Source: Pseudomonadota bacterium | GTDB lineage: Bacteria > Pseudomonadota > Alphaproteobacteria > Thalassobaculales > Thalassobaculaceae | Reading direction: 5' to 3' | DNA: 6,432 nt | NCBI GenBank assembly: GCA_027623845.1 | Contig: JAQBUJ010000196.1 | Coordinates: 1 to 6,432, forward strand | Part shown: one piece after another, positions 5,655-6,432 of the stretch | Layout of the letters: each line of letters starts with the position of its first letter | Numbering within the stretch: position 1 is the stretch's first letter | Made by a program: the position numbers and the translations under genes | The notes under the pieces: generated by a model | Databases searched by the model: none | What the model was told of the DNA's origin: nothing | What the model saw: only the letters and a program-made list of their open reading frames with translations

Positions 5655-6432
5655 ATGGGCGCCGGTACCGAATCGAAATCCCCCGAGGATCTAACTATCT
5701 TCGAAGCCGAGCCGGTCTTGAGCGCGCTGGCCGCCGAGATCGCCTATCATGACGCGCGCTATCATGGTCAGGACGATCCGGAGATCTCGGATGCTGATTA
5801 CGACGCCCTACGCCGGCGTTTCGAGGCGATCGCCGAGCGCTTTCCGAGCCTTGCCAAAACCCTCGCCCCGACGATCAGCGTCGGCGCCGCGCCGGCTGCC
5901 GGGTTTGCCAAGGTAACTCACAGCCGGCCAATGCTGTCGCTGTCCAATGCCTTCGATGAAGATGAGGTGCGCGAATTCGCTGTGCGGGTCCGGCGCTTCC
6001 TCTCGCTGAGCGAGGATACGGTTGTCGAATTGGTCGCCGAACCGAAGATTGACGGGCTGTCCGCCTCGCTGCGCTATGAGGACGGACGGTTCATCCAGGG
6101 AGCGACGCGCGGCGATGGGACGATTGGCGAGGATATCACCCGTAACCTGCGCACGATCGGCGACATTCCAGAGCGTCTCGCCGGCGCCGCGCCGGGCGTC
6201 TTGGAGGTGCGCGGCGAGGTCTATATGCGCAAGGACGCCTTCCAGGCGTTAAACGCAGCGCAGACGGCGGCCGGCGCCAAGGTCTTCGCTAATCCACGCA
6301 ACGCGGCGGCCGGGTCCTTGCGGCAATTGGACCGCTCGATCACCGCCAGACGCCAGCTGCAGTTTTTCGCCTATAGCTGGGGCGAGATGTCGCAACGCCC
6401 AGCCGATACCCAGATGGGGTTTCTCGACAAAC
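5655..6432 (+). CDS. ligA: NAD-dependent DNA ligase LigA, N-terminal part (3' end outside the window)
   Basis: The first 259 residues of LigA, which seals nicks in replication and repair using NAD+. The frame stays open to the window edge. Domain Ia shows YHGQDDPEISDADYDAL: Tyr36, His37, Asp46, Tyr49 and Asp50 match the NMN-binding residues Tyr22, His23, Asp32, Tyr35 and Asp36 of E. coli LigA with a constant offset. Then come GFAKVTHSRPMLSLSNAFD and the adenylation motif AEPKIDGLSA, with the nucleophile Lys131 encoded at 6045-6047. ATRGDGTIGEDIT, LEVRGEVYM and FANPRNAAAGSLRQLD follow in the expected order. The ATG starts 1 nt after the recN stop, and CGGAG (5644-5648) inside the end of recN sits 6 nt before it, so translational coupling is likely. 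The N-terminus has a short extension before the conserved part compared with E. coli. The OB, zinc, HhH and BRCT domains should lie beyond the edge. Confidence 0.97.
   Translation, partial: MGAGTESKSPEDLTIFEAEPVLSALAAEIAYHDARYHGQDDPEISDADYDALRRRFEAIAERFPSLAKTLAPTISVGAAPAAGFAKVTHSRPMLSLSNAFDEDEVREFAVRVRRFLSLSEDTVVELVAEPKIDGLSASLRYEDGRFIQGATRGDGTIGEDITRNLRTIGDIPERLAGAAPGVLEVRGEVYMRKDAFQALNAAQTAAGAKVFANPRNAAAGSLRQLDRSITARRQLQFFAYSWGEMSQRPADTQMGFLDK

Overview
The window looks like chromosomal DNA of a GC-rich Alphaproteobacterium, perhaps Rhodospirillales-like. This is inferred from the high GC content, the GC-rich third codon positions, the style of the proteins, and the run bamD-recN-ligA, which I know as a common alphaproteobacterial gene order. 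All genes are on the + strand and gaps between them are short. There is no sign of a mobile element, CRISPR array, tRNA or rRNA.

Left part (1-2958): four genes of acyl-CoA or small-acid metabolism. These are the C-terminal end of an acyl-CoA dehydrogenase, a small FlK-type hotdog thioesterase, a class III (CaiB/BaiF) CoA-transferase, and a dienelactone-hydrolase-family alpha/beta hydrolase. The last two are 25 nt apart and are probably cotranscribed. Together they could load CoA onto an organic acid, oxidise it, release it and hydrolyse an ester or lactone. The substrate cannot be read from the sequence.

Boundary (2959-3102): a 144-nt gap holds a hairpin just after the hydrolase gene and a sigma70-like promoter. 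The promoter lies inside a near-perfect 12-bp inverted repeat. This is the most plausible transcription boundary in the window.

Right part (3103-6432): a compact housekeeping operon. It encodes BamD (outer membrane lipoprotein of the beta-barrel assembly machine), RecN (SMC-like DNA repair ATPase) and the first 259 residues of LigA (NAD-dependent DNA ligase, cut by the window edge). Gaps are 7 nt (bamD-recN) and 1 nt (recN-ligA).

I found no clearly new biological system. The points most worth a second look are the altered active-site surroundings of the hydrolase, the FlK-type thioesterase that keeps its catalytic triad but has a glycine-rich stretch where FlK has its lid phenylalanine (encoded by an 8-G run), and the inverted repeat enclosing the bamD promoter.
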